Shown here piece by piece: positions 1-15,800 of a stretch of DNA of 64,000 nt; the first letter of the stretch is position 1; every line of letters starts with the position of its first letter. Under the pieces are notes generated by a model. The model saw only the letters and a list, made by a program, of their open reading frames with translations. It did no database searches and had not been told where the DNA came from. The translations under genes were made by a program, and so were the position numbers. The DNA is from Gigaspora rosea (Eukaryota; Glomeromycota; Glomeromycetes; Diversisporales; Gigasporaceae): positions 8,847 through 72,846 of the forward strand of contig QKWP01002086.1 of NCBI GenBank assembly GCA_003550325.1, in the 5' to 3' direction.

Positions 1-95
1 AAAAAAAAAAAAAAAAAAAAAATCCGCCCGTCCGTCCCGAATTTTGAAATCCATGTAATGCAAAACGAAAAATCAACTTTGCGTGGCCTAATATA
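1..95. repeat. Poly-A run plus short dispersed repeat
   Basis: A 22-base A run is followed by a CCGTCCGTCCC-type motif and about 60 bases that recur nearly unchanged at about 51697-51775, also after an A run. This is probably the end of a dispersed element. No coding potential is seen. Confidence 0.6.
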
Positions 96-817
96 ATTTT
101 CGAGCAGTATATCGCTTCGATATAATCTTATACTGGCCGAAAATTTTTATCAAAACTATTATCAACTAGGTAAATGGAATCCATTTTAAGTTCGAAGGAA
201 AAACCAACACGGATCAGTACGACAAAATGGCTATTTTCGGGGTGTAATGATTGTTTTGATCGATCAACCAATCAAACCCCAGGATTTGCACACACACTCT
301 ACCGTAATGTCCTAAGGACAATAATCACAAAATTCATCACGTGTCCTACTATAACTAACTATATCGTAGTTATTCAACATTTCTAAATTAAGCTTTCCGT
401 ATAAATGCGAAATAACTAACAAAAGTAATCCTGGCCATTATTTAAACAATGCCCCTAGACGTTATTTTCCGTTTATACAGTTCATCCGTTCCTGGTTTAG
501 CGCTACTGCGTCGCACAGCTATATGCTTTACAATACATAAATAAAAGGATGAATTAATATGATTTGTTGACAATTATGTGTAACGTTATCGGAATCATTT
601 CTATATTTGGGACATTCCTACGGACGCGGGTAATACGGGGTAGCATGTACTCCTGGAGAGGAAATAGCCAATCGGAGAGTGCAACTTTTGACTATTCCGG
701 ATCAGCACAACAAAGAATCCAAACACACGTAAAAAAAGAAAAAAAACGAAATAATGCAAAAACCAACTAATTCAAAATGACGGGAATGACGGGATGAAAT
801 TTTACATATAGTAGGTA
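96..817. other. Intergenic, nothing recognised
   Basis: Short open frames at 174-386 and 564-770 have no recognisable domain and are not kept elsewhere. A TGCG-rich palindromic motif near 495-525 resembles motifs near 48545 and 51950. I see no gene. Confidence 0.5.
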
Positions 818-1217
818 TTAATCTAACCCTATAGCCTTTAACGTTAAGGCTCTAACCTAACTTTTTATCTAATGTACTTAGTTTATTCCTTTTTGGTTTG
901 TATTACACGCGCAAATAAGTAAAATGCGTACGCACGTACGTACATATGTACATTCAGTGTTATAAATTCAAAAAATTTTTATTGGCACAAATGCAAAAAA
1001 AAATGCACCAAAAAAATTTTTATATGCGCATTATATATATGGAGAGTCCCGATATAAATCTATTACGCTGCGCCTACGGTGCCGATCCAATTTATATCAT
1101 TGTGTACATACTTACCGTAAGCTAAAAAGGGAACCAATTAGGACAAAAAAATATATTTAAAGAATCTTTTAGATTTTATGATGTAGTATTTAACTTTTTT
1201 GTACGATACGATATAAA
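818..1217 (+). promoter_or_regulatory. Conserved 5' flank of the locus A ectodomain gene
   Basis: This 400-bp stretch is kept at high identity upstream of the other two exon-1 copies (40286-40691 and 44325-44730). In those copies the sequence further upstream is a minisatellite, so 818 marks the left edge of the duplicated block. It should hold the promoter. TATA-like strings occur, but no single site can be chosen. Confidence 0.45.
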
Positions 1218-5160
<3,943 letters not shown>

Positions 5161-5787
5161 ACTTGCTTATTATTATTCATATGAAAGGGAGTAAGTATTA
5201 ATGTTCATATGAATTAATTAATTAATAAGAAACAACAATTAAATATATTTTTTAATCAATTTTAAGTATTATTAATTCGTAAGTATAAATGTTCATCTGC
5301 CAAAAAGGCTATGTATTCAATATTAATTTATGCCATCATCGATCGATTAAATGAGAAGTCAATATACAATTAATACATTTTATCATTTTGCTATTAATCA
5401 AAAGCATTAATATAATTTTAATAATTTATATTTCATAAAAAGATGCAATTTTTATGGAAAATGTATAAAATGCAAACGACCGAATATTTCTCCAACGTGG
5501 TGCAAATTATGTGACCCTTTAAAAGCAACCAAAGGGTGGACAAGTGGAAGCAAAGATCTTGATGAATATATTAAAGGACTTCAAAATCAAAGTCGTAGAA
5601 TACGAAAAGATGATTGAGTGGATTCCGTTTGAAAGACTGATCAATTTACAAAAAATTAGAGAAGAATCAGAAACGGTATTTATGGCGACATGGATAGATG
5701 GTATATGGATAATTAAAGGTGAACTTGTGGAATGTACTCAGTCACGTATTGAATCATGTGGTGTTAACCTTAAAATATTGCATGATT

Positions 5788-5899
5788 TTCAAAATAGTGA
5801 GTTGCTTATAAACGAAGTAAGTTACTTTATTACAGTATTGCATTTCAAAATAGTGAGTTGCTTATAAACGAAGTAAGTTACTTTATTACAGTATTGCAT
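5788..5899. repeat. 56-bp tandem duplication across a splice donor
   Basis: Units 5788-5843 and 5844-5899 are identical and both carry the kinase exon-1 donor GAAGTAAGTTAC. Locus B has a single copy, so the duplication arose in A after the loci separated. Confidence 0.9.
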
Positions 5900-7620
5900 T
5901 GTTCATAACTAATAACGATACGTTAAACCTTTATTATAAGCTTAAAAATTATATGCAACAAGAAAGAAGTGTTATATATGGAATCACTCAAAATACAGAA
6001 ACAAATCAATATATAATTGTGATGCCAGATAAATTTAGTTCTAGAAGAAACGATTTATATGGAATATGCAAGTTCTGTGGACATTACAATACTTCTCCTG
6101 CTTGGTGCCAATCCTGCGATCCTTTGAGAGTAACTCAAGAATGGACAAGTGAAAACGAAGAGATTAATAATTTGATTAATGAATACCAATTTAAAACTGT
6201 AGAATATGAGAAGGTGATTGAATGGATTCAATTCGATAAATTAATTAATTTGCAAGAAATTAAAGCAAAATCAGATATTGTACCTGGGTCAAAGGTGTAC
6301 GAACAATTAAAGGTGAATCTGGCAAATTTACACAGTCGCGCACTATATCATCTGTTGATCTTATGAAATTTAATTATTCACAAACAAACACTTTGGAACT
6401 TTTAGAAAATGTGAGCTAAAATTATTTATATGTACTAGTTTTGTTTGAAATATTAAAATATTACTAATTAATTAATAATTATTATCTTAGTTTAAAGTTT
6501 TTATGGAATTAGAGAAATATAGAATATATGGAATAACCCAAAATGCAGAGACTGGGCAATACATGCTTGTAATAGATTTTTATAATGACAAAAGAAGTCA
6601 GTTAATGGAATATGTAAACACTGTAAGCGATACAATACCAATCCAGCTTGGTGTCAATTATGCGATCCTCCAAAAGTGGTCCAAGAAACAAGTGACGATA
6701 AAAACATAGATGATTGCATTAAGGAATTTCAACTTAAAGCTACGATATTTGAAAACGTTATTGAATGGATTCCATATAATAGGCTAGATAATATTAAAGT
6801 GATTGGTAGAGGAGGGTTTGGCATCAATTTGGTTAGATGGTAAACGAATGTTTGAAGGTGATGATGATTTGGGTTATGTACGATATCGTAAAAAACCCTG
6901 TGAGGTTGCTCTTAAACATTGCCTGGTTCTCAAACAAACTCCTTCGAGTTTTTAAATGAGGTAAGTCAAAATTATTTGCTTACAATACGTTATTTAAGGA
7001 CATGTATGTGTGATAGTTTGAATCAATGTTGGAAATATTATGTTCTCATGTTCTCATGAGAACATGTCTTTAAATTTGAGTGGATTTGATATCTGTTATC
7101 TATGAAAAAAAATTTCAACATAATAATCGAAAAATATGGTTGCCGTCAATAGATTGCCATTTCGAAAAAAATTATTGCCTTAACTTTCATCGTCCATATC
7201 TCGGTAAATTTTGAAGCTATTTCATACTTTAATAGACAAAAGAACTTAGATCTTAAGCTTTCTTTTGGCTATTAAATCATGAGAATTGCTTCGAAATTCA
7301 TCAGGATTTGAGTGATTAAAGTTATTGCATTAATTTTTTTCGAAATGTCAATCTGCTTGATTTCTATTGACGGCAGCCCATATGTTCTCCATAAGTATAA
7401 TAGCATAATTCTATATAGAATTAAAAATGGAAATCATCAAAATCATCCGAAAAGAAAATGAATGACATAAAAGACGAGAAAGGTTGGGACAGAAATCTGA
7501 ATAAATTTCCGATATGCTCCGAACTAAGAATTTTAATAAAATAGGATATAAACAAATTTTGCTGATGAGAACATAAATAAATTTCTGAGAACATTAAATT
7601 AAGAAAATTACTACGATTTG

Positions 7621-8121
7621 CAGGCTGTGAAATTCAAACCCCCGTTTCAAAAAAGTTTTCTATTTAAGTTAGGGTAGGTTAAAGTTATAATAAATGTCGG
7701 GGATGATGCTGAAATCAGATGATGCTGAAATTTGGGGTCTCGATTTGAAACTATAAGCCCTGCTAAAATCCACATATACTCTTTAAATATCAAATCTACA
7801 CCCAAACCTTGCCCTAACCTTATAAGACAAAGACGAAAAAAACGTCTCAAAAAAATCTTAAAATTTCATATCAAAATAAATCGAAATTTCAGGATCATCT
7901 GATTTCAGCATCATCCCCGACAATAAATAACATGCTTTATAGTAATATTTAGCAAGGAATTTTTTACTTATAACACAAAAGGCGGTTTCATAAGTTAGAT
8001 TTTGTGTTATAAGCAATTTTTTGATTTTTTTTTTTTTTTGTAAAAAAAACTTTGTTTTTGTTATACAAAGAAAATTTGCAGATCATGCTAATTCTGTCAG
8101 GGCTGTGAATTTCACAGCCTG
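7621..8121. mobile_element. Old MITE in kinase intron 3
   Basis: The ends carry CAGGCTGTGAAATTCA in inverted orientation (7621 and about 8105-8121), with a TTAGGGTAGG-type interior. The element is present in the same intron of locus B (about 58847-59130), so it predates the duplication. It contains the younger 228-bp MITE at 7695-7922. It is non-coding. Confidence 0.55.
7695..7922. mobile_element. 228-bp MITE with perfect 28-bp TIRs
   Basis: The first and last 28 bases are perfect reverse complements, beginning TGTCGGGGATGATGCTGAAA. It is flanked by ATAAA on both sides, while locus B has a single ATAAA and no insert (near 58915). It is therefore a young non-autonomous insertion. The superfamily is not clear. 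Confidence 0.9.
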
Positions 8122-8906
8122 TTAAGATTAGCAATACTCTTATATTCGTTCTCATGAGAACATAAATCTCAAAATAGATTTCCAACACTGGTTTGAATCA
8201 CTTTTGATAATTTTAAAGTGAAAAAATATCTCACTGGTGTGTTATCACACACAAATACAGTAATTGTAAATATATAGGATATAATCTTATAAAGTTTTAT
8301 TCAAATATTCTTTCTAGTTTAAAAATCATATGCAATGTAGATTGGAAGGAAGTGCACTTGAAGTGTATGGATTGACTCAGAATACAAAGGATGGTCAATA
8401 TATGATGGTATATCAATATGCCAATAGAGGAAATCTTCATGACTTTTTAACTAATAATTTTAGAGAACTTGTATGGCGAAAAAAATTAAAGCAACTTGCA
8501 GATATATCTCATGATTTATCTCGAATCCATAAAGCAACACTTATTCATGGTGACTTTCACAGTGGCAATGTTTTATTAAACCAAGATATCGATGGAAATA
8601 TAATTTCGTATATTTCAGATCTAGGATTATCTAGAAAGCAAAATGAGCATGATTCGAAAGGTACTGTTTATGGAATCATGCCATATGTTGCTCCAGAAGT
8701 TCTTGAAGGTCAGCAACATGCACAAGAAGCAGATATTTATGGTTTAGGCATCATTATGACAGAAATAACAACTGGAGAAAGGCCTTATAATGAGGTTAAG
8801 CTCGATTTGGAACTTGCATTAAAAATTTGCAATGGACAAGTCCAGAATTTTCAGAAGGAACTCCTGATTGCTATGTTGAGTTAGCTAAAAAATGCATGGA
8901 TTTAAA

Positions 8907-9268
8907 GGTATAGTGTAATACAATATAAATATAAATGCCGAATTATTTGTTGTACATACAAAAATCAGCGGTTTATATAAACAAAGTTAGAATAATTTTA
9001 AAAATTAAAATAAATTAGTCGAAAACAATTTAAAAATTGATTTTTAATCTTATGTAAATATAAACAAGAATATTTCAATATATTTTTCAATTTTTCAATA
9101 CTATAAAATTTTGCGAGGATTTGTTAATTTTTACGAGGAGATCTACATAAATTATCAACTCTGATTGGTTAGAATCTATGTAAATCATATGATCATCATA
9201 TGATTTGTTATGATTTGCATAATTTGCAACGTGATTACTATTAAAAATGATCTACGTTACACTCTACC
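8907..9268. mobile_element. 362-bp MITE inside kinase exon 4
   Basis: The termini GGTATAGTGTAA and, inverted, GGTAGAGTGTAA are flanked by TTTAAA duplications (8901-8906 and 9269-9274). Locus B is uninterrupted (62218-62225). It lies inside coding sequence just after the kinase C-lobe. A TTAA target would fit piggyBac-like elements, but the ends alone do not decide this. Confidence 0.85.
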
Positions 9269-9634
9269 TTTAAATCCACAAAATCGGCCAACTGCTGAAG
9301 ATGTTTATTCAAAAATTAATCAATGGAAAACAATTTTAGAATCAGAAAATTTGACAGATAAAGAAGAACTTGATATAAAGGAGAAATTCATTGATGCTGA
9401 CAGGATAATTAAGCAAACATCGCTAAAATCTTTATCAATATCTCAAAATAAATATTGCAGTGCATTAATTGATGTGCCAAGAATAATAGAGCGTCTTAAA
9501 GGTACTACTAGTACTAAATTATTTTACATTACTTTTACATTTAATACATTGGTATTGAGTATTAATTTATTTGTTTTTTAGTGTCTACTAAAGTTAGTCA
9601 CTCTATTCCAGAAGTTGATATAAGCGATTATTAG

Positions 9635-10660
9635 GTTTGCATAATTTGCAAGTTTGATTGTTTTAAAAATCATTTTTTTACTATTACTATCACGTGAGCG
9701 ATGGTTCTGATATAGTGATACAAAGCCAAAAGTAACTATTGTCACAAATTCTAAATTTATGACATTAGAGATAAGAATTACCCTACTAGTTTTACTAACA
9801 ACTTTGTATACCGGCATAGATCGTCTTATCTTTATTAACGACATTAACATTTATTTTCTATTTTCGGGTTATTTCTAGTTATTTCTAAATTTGCTTGAAT
9901 TGATTTTAAAATTATGAATTTCGGGTTTTTCAATTGATTTTTTGGTGTATCCTCGTGAGCCGCCACATGTCCATTTTATCCAAAAAGGAAATTGTTTATT
10001 CCAACGTTTTTATAGTACTTTGAACATGTACTTGAGCATTCGCCTAAAATTATTTTATTGATTTCATGTATTTATAGAAAAAAAGATGTAGGCTTTGCAA
10101 TTCTTTTAAGTAAGCATTTGTGAAATATTGCTCTTAATTTTTGATAATTACAGTAAAGTAATAAAGTAAAATAATAAAAAATCGGACATTGATTCGTATC
10201 ACGTGAGTTATCGCTCTTTACGATTTAATTGGATCGTAAGTTTTTTTTGAGTTCCTTAAGTCCTGTGATTTAACAACTATCCCAACAGCATCAACAAGTA
10301 CAATGAAAAATATCGACTTGATTTGAAAAAATATTTAAACTATTAGATTCATATAGCAGAAACAAACTTGGTAGATTAATTCTTTATTTATTTGATAAGT
10401 TATCAGTTTTGATAGGATCAGCTTTGGGAGGTTCAACTGTATTATCTCAATATCACTCTATTATATTAAAAATTTTGGCCTATGTAATAAGCTATTTGGT
10501 TTTTGCTATTTTTTTAATATAAATTCAATCTAACTTTCTTATATGTCTTAACCAAATTTGAAACATATATATATATTTTTGCTTTTTCTTTTTTATAGCT
10601 AAACATTAAAAAATATAGTTTTAATTAGAAACTTATTCTTTTTAATATTTGACAGTATAA
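9635..10660. other. Non-coding 3' flank shared by loci A and B
   Basis: It matches 62584-63583 with small differences. Neither copy keeps a long frame, and I see no gene. The match ends where a pogo-like element interrupts locus B. Confidence 0.6.
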
Positions 10661-10753
10661 AAGAAATTTGTAAGTTTAAGCTTATATTTACTTTTTTTAA
10701 GAATTGCATATAGAAAGAAATTAAATAGGATTAAATATATTAATATTTAATAC

Positions 10754-11074
10754 GGGTGGCAATCAATTAATCGACAATCACTTCACCGACATAACAATTA
10801 TTCAACAACAAGTTCATTTTACCAACAGTTTTATTTCACTGACAGTTTATTTCACCGAAGCTCATTTCACCAACAAAGTAATTCTGGTTATTGTCATTAG
10901 GGTCAGGGTAGAATTAGGTAGAATTAGGGTTAAAGTTAGGTATTTTTTGAAAAAAAACTTGGCAGTAAAATGACTTTGGTGAAACATACTGTCAGTAAAA
11001 TGAACTTGTCATTGAGTATTTGTCAGTGAAATGTTATGTCGGTGAAGTGATTGTCAGTGAAATAATATGAACCC
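10754..11074. mobile_element. 321-bp MULE-like MITE
   Basis: The termini begin GGGT and run into long subterminal inverted repeats containing CACTTCACCGACATAACA. It is flanked by a perfect 9-bp duplication, ATTTAATAC (10745-10753 and 11075-11083). Nine-base duplications with long TIRs point to Mutator-like elements. A relative lies inverted at 47448-47764. Confidence 0.85.
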
Positions 11075-11245
11075 ATTTAATACTATCTATTTATATATTG
11101 TTTAGTAAAATAGAAATTACTATAAACATTATGTAATATTTTAGATTTCAGTTCAAAATTTCATCTAATTTTATAAACATATATGTCAATACAATTATAT
11201 AACTACTAATATTTATATATTATAATTAAACATAGTATTGTGTAA

Positions 11246-11387
11246 GGGCCATGTCATTAATCACCTAATTATTTTTTATCAGAGGCCTACTTCTCCCTCT
11301 TCCTTAATATATATCTAGTCAAGTTCTTATATATAATTTCAACTTTTTTTACCCCCCTAAAAAATCACCTGATTTTTGTCACTCCTC
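11246..11387. mobile_element. 142-bp Harbinger-like MITE
   Basis: It is flanked by TAA on both sides. The ends are imperfect inverted repeats (GGGCCATGTCATTAATCACC and GAGGAGTGACAAAAATCAGG). The C-run plus AAATCACCTGATTT interior resembles the right end of the larger element at 22348-24133. Confidence 0.5.
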
Positions 11388-12848
11388 TAATACTATTAAT
11401 CTTGTATATGTACTACAAAAATCCTAGTGAAGCAATTGAGGTCATTCAAGAAGTGTGTTGTGTTTAAATAGGCAATTCCTATAGTTGGGTTGCAGGTATA
11501 GTTGTTAGTGTGGAACATTGTTTTGGCCGAAACCTCCCCCAAAGTCCGAAACATTTCAGCCCTGGAGTTTCAATATCTTAATAGAAAGAACTAGTTTCTA
11601 CTTTGTAACTTTTTTCTTGTTTTAACTACTACTTCTTTTCTTTGTCCAGTAGATTGCATCAAAACTAATAATGTGAAATTGTGCTGGTAATACTACTAAT
11701 ACTACTAATACTATTAATATTAATAGCACTAATATTTCTATAATTATAGATATATAAAGATAATATTGTTAATAGAAATAATAGCTATAACTCTAATTAA
11801 ATCATGTATAAACATCCTTCAATTCCTCACTAGGATTGAAAGCTAAACAACTCAATATTGTTCACCGCCTATTTGACCTAATTCTTGAATAATACTCAGG
11901 GTGTAGCTATATTTAATTTATTACTTTAATATGATATATCTCCACATATTGTACTCGATTCCTTACACAGTATGCGCAGGTACTATTCAATTTATAAAAT
12001 AATGCTCTTGAATAAGACTCGGGAATTGTATGCAGTGCAATTCAGTAATATAATCATTTTGTAACTATATAAAGATATATAATTTTATTTGGAAAAAAAA
12101 GTATATTAAGTTTCTTACTATATCAAAAGTAACAACTAGATATAAAGATATATAATTTTATTTGGTAGAAAAAAAAGTATATTAAGTTTCTGACTGCTAT
12201 ATCAAAGTAACAGCTAGATATTAAGATCTATCTATATTTTTATTTAATTTTTCAATTAAATTTATATAATATTTATTGATACATGGGTTAAAAACCGCAG
12301 TAAATCTGTGACAAGCCTAGACGTAATGAATAAATTTAAATATTTAAATGTATCAAGCTTCATATTGATTGTGGTAACGGTAGTAGCTGCATATTTTGTA
12401 GAGATAGCAGTGGTAGCTTCGTACTTGGTTCAGTTAGGTATACTAGAAATAAATATAAATATTCATTAATTAGTACAAAGTTGAGGAAGATATAAAAATA
12501 AATATCAAGAATATGGTGCTAAACAAAGTCATTAGCAAAGACAGTAAGAGTTATAAATTTTTTGGATATTTGCTAAAACGGGAATTAATAGTATTAATAT
12601 ATGCTAAAAATAGTACTTGAGTTACCAATTATTCAAAGAATTATTTAAGCTATTTAAGCTTTAGCATTATTAGTATTAGATTGATCAATTTTTATATAAC
12701 AACAAGATCAATAAAATTATCTAGTGATTCGGTAATGATTTTGTAAAAAGAAAAATTTACACATAAAGCTTAAATTTTATGCTTGGTCCAATCTTTAAAA
12801 ATTATTTTATAATAGTTGTAAAATAAATTTAATAAAGGTTTTGCTTAC
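11388..12848. other. AT-rich stretch, may hold the last exon of the microexon gene
   Basis: It contains (CTA)n-like sequence near 11690 and an 80-bp imperfect tandem duplication at about 12067-12225. The part between 12440 and 12848 should contain the terminal exon of the minus-strand microexon gene. Candidate acceptors put that exon at 12603, 12572, 12518 or 12442, and each gives a short tail. No other gene is seen. Confidence 0.45.
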
Positions 12849-15800
12849 CAGCTAATATTCAACAGAAATATTTGTTAAATATATATTATTAAATATAAAA
12901 AAAATGCGTCTTAAGTCAAGCTTATTCTTACCATCTAATCGGTTAATAAAGATATTTGTTAAAATATTTATTGATAAATATAAAATGCATAATTTAAATT
13001 CTAGTTATTGGATAATGTTTTAGAGATAATTAAATAGAGCTTATACTTACGTGCTCCTAATTTAGTTGATAAATTTAATTAAATATATATTATTAGATAT
13101 AAGGATATAATATTTAAAAACTATCAAATAAAATTATTTTAGAAATAAAATCATAAAGCTGTACTTACACACTAATAATTTAATAAAAGAAATACACATT
13201 ATAAGATCGTAAATAGTATATAATTTAAAAATTATCAAAATTATAAATAAAAAAAATAAAGTCTGTATTTACCCGCTAAAAAATTTGGTAGGCATTTATT
13301 AAAATATATATTGTTAGTAAAAAATACATAGTTTAAAAAATTAATAATTTTAAAATAAAAAATAAAAATTTTATAATTACCAGCTAGTAATTTAATAGAA
13401 GTATTTTCAAATTGTTCATCATTAGATACAAAGATCCATATTTTAAACATTTAATAATAATTTATAAACAAATATAATAAACAAGATTTACCAAGGAGTG
13501 CTTTTAAAAAAATGTATGTTAAAATACATATTATTATATTAGTAAGATGTATAAGCAGAAATTATAAATAAATTAAAAATAATTATATAAGGAATATACT
13601 TACGATCCGTTAGCTCTAATAAAAATATATTATAAAGTTATAAATAATATAATTTAAAACTTAACCAAAATAACAATTTTAAAAGCAATTATAATAAAGC
13701 TTATACATACGGGCTAATAATTTAATCAAGTATTTGATAAAATATATATATATTATTAAACATAAAAATCATGGTTTAAAATTAAAAATAAATTGCAAAC
13801 TTATCCAAAATAGCAATTTTAAAACCAAATACAATAAAGCTTATACATACCGGCTAATAATTTAACCAAGTATTTGATAATATATATATTGTTAAATATA
13901 AAAGTCAGGGTTTAAAAATTAAAAATAAAGTTTAAACTTATCCAAAATAACAATTTTAAAAACAAATATAATAATCTTATACATACAGACTAATAATTTA
14001 TCAAGTATTTGATAAAATATATATATATTATTATTAAATATAAAAGTCATGGTTTAAAAAATTAAAATTAAAATTCATAACGTTTGTGTTTACCAGCTAA
14101 TAATTAACAGAAATATTTATTAAAATATATAATATTAGATCATTATTTAAAACAATCAATTAGATTATGCTTACCATCTAATATTTCAATACGTTTTAAA
14201 ATATTTATTAATTAAATAAATTTTAAACTTGGTTATTAAATAATAGTTTTAGAGATAATTAAAATAAAGTTTATAGATACTTACGTGCCACTAATTAACA
14301 AAAACATTTGTTAACATATTATTACTGAGGATTATAATTTATCAAATAATAATTTAAAAATAAATACAATCAAGCTGTACTTACTCACTAATAAATCAAT
14401 AAAAGAAAATAAATTAAAGTTATGTACACTATATAATTTTATAATAAAGCTTATACTTACTAGCTAATAATTTAACAAAAAAAAATTTGTTAAAATATAT
14501 ATATAGTTAGATACAAAAATACTATATTAAAAAATTAATTTCGAACTAATTATAATAAAACTTATAATTACCAACTAATAATTTAAAAAAGTATTTGCAA
14601 ATTGTTTATAATTAGATAAAAAATTCATCTTTTTAAACATTATTAAATACTGTAATTATTTATAAATAAGTATATTCAGCAATATTTACCAACTAATAAT
14701 TTAAAAAAAAGGTCATTTAATAGATATAAATTAAATAAAATAAACGATTTGAAACTTGTTAATAATTTTAGAAACAATTTTAGAAACAATTAAAATAAAG
14801 TTTAACTTACCCGATAATAATTTTAACAAAAGTGATTGGTAAAATATATATCATTAGATTTAAGGCATACGATTTAAGACTCTTTAAATAATAAGGCCTA
14901 TACATACTGACTAATAATCCGTAAAAAAAGGATAATGTAAGATTACAAATACTATAATTAAATTTACTAATAATAATTCTAAAAACTATTAAATAAAACT
15001 TATACTCACGTGCTAATATTTTTAACAAAAAGTATTTGTTAAGTATAGTATTATTAGATATTATGATGCATAAATAAAAATTGTAAATAAAATAACAAAT
15101 AATTATATAAAGATTATATTTACGAACTAATAGTTCATAAAAAAAAATTTTTATATGGTTATAAATAGTATAATTTAAACATTTATAAATAAATAATTTA
15201 AAAATTTAATAAAGCTTAATCATACGGGCTTATGATTTAACAAAGTATTTGATAAAAATATATCGTTAGATATGATATAAAAATTTATGCCTTAAAAATT
15301 AAAATTAATTTTAGCAATGTTATAATAAAGTTTATGCTTACCAGCTAATAATTAATAAAAATATTTATTAAAAAATATACTATTAGATAGTTATTTGGAT
15401 TATAATCAAACTATTGCTTACCATCTAATAATTTAATAAAGAAATATGTTAAGATATTTGTTATTAGATATAAAAATATAAATATTAGTTTTAGAAAGAA
15501 TTAAAATAAAGCCTATATTTACGCGTTACTAATTTAACAAAACCATTTGTTAATATATTATTAGACATAAAGCGCATTAATTTATAAATTATCAAATAAT
15601 AATTTTAGAGATAAAAATAATAAAGTTGTACTTACGATCTAATAATTTGATAAAAGAAAATATACATTATAAAATTATAAATTAAATTTAAAATTATAAA
15701 AGCAATAATTTTAGAAACAAATAAAATTAAAGCTTGTATTTACCCTCTAATAATTTAACAAATGCAATTGTTTAAATATATATTGTTTGATATAAAAATT

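Larger units (their letters stand above)
5443..9634 (+). pseudogene. Locus A: zinc-ribbon protein kinase with three N-lobe modules, disrupted
   Basis: Exons: 5443-5816, 5941-6410, 6491-6960, 8318-9501 (split by a MITE at 8907-9268) and 9582-9634 (TAG). Modules 1, 2 and 3 each start with a C-x2-C...WC-x2-C-DP ribbon, then a kinase N-lobe that retains the VAIK-type lysine. Only module 3 belongs to a glycine-rich loop type, and an 11-base deletion near 6824 destroys it here. A 10-base deletion breaks module 2 near 6281. The C-lobe keeps HGDFHSGN, DLGLS and APE, so it resembles an active kinase of the tyrosine-kinase-like group. Two single-base lesions (near 6920 in the VAIK strand and near 8840) are shared with locus B. 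No ATG fits exon 1 in frame. It begins at an AG acceptor, which suggests that an upstream exon is missing or lies in the preceding TM gene. Confidence 0.75.
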
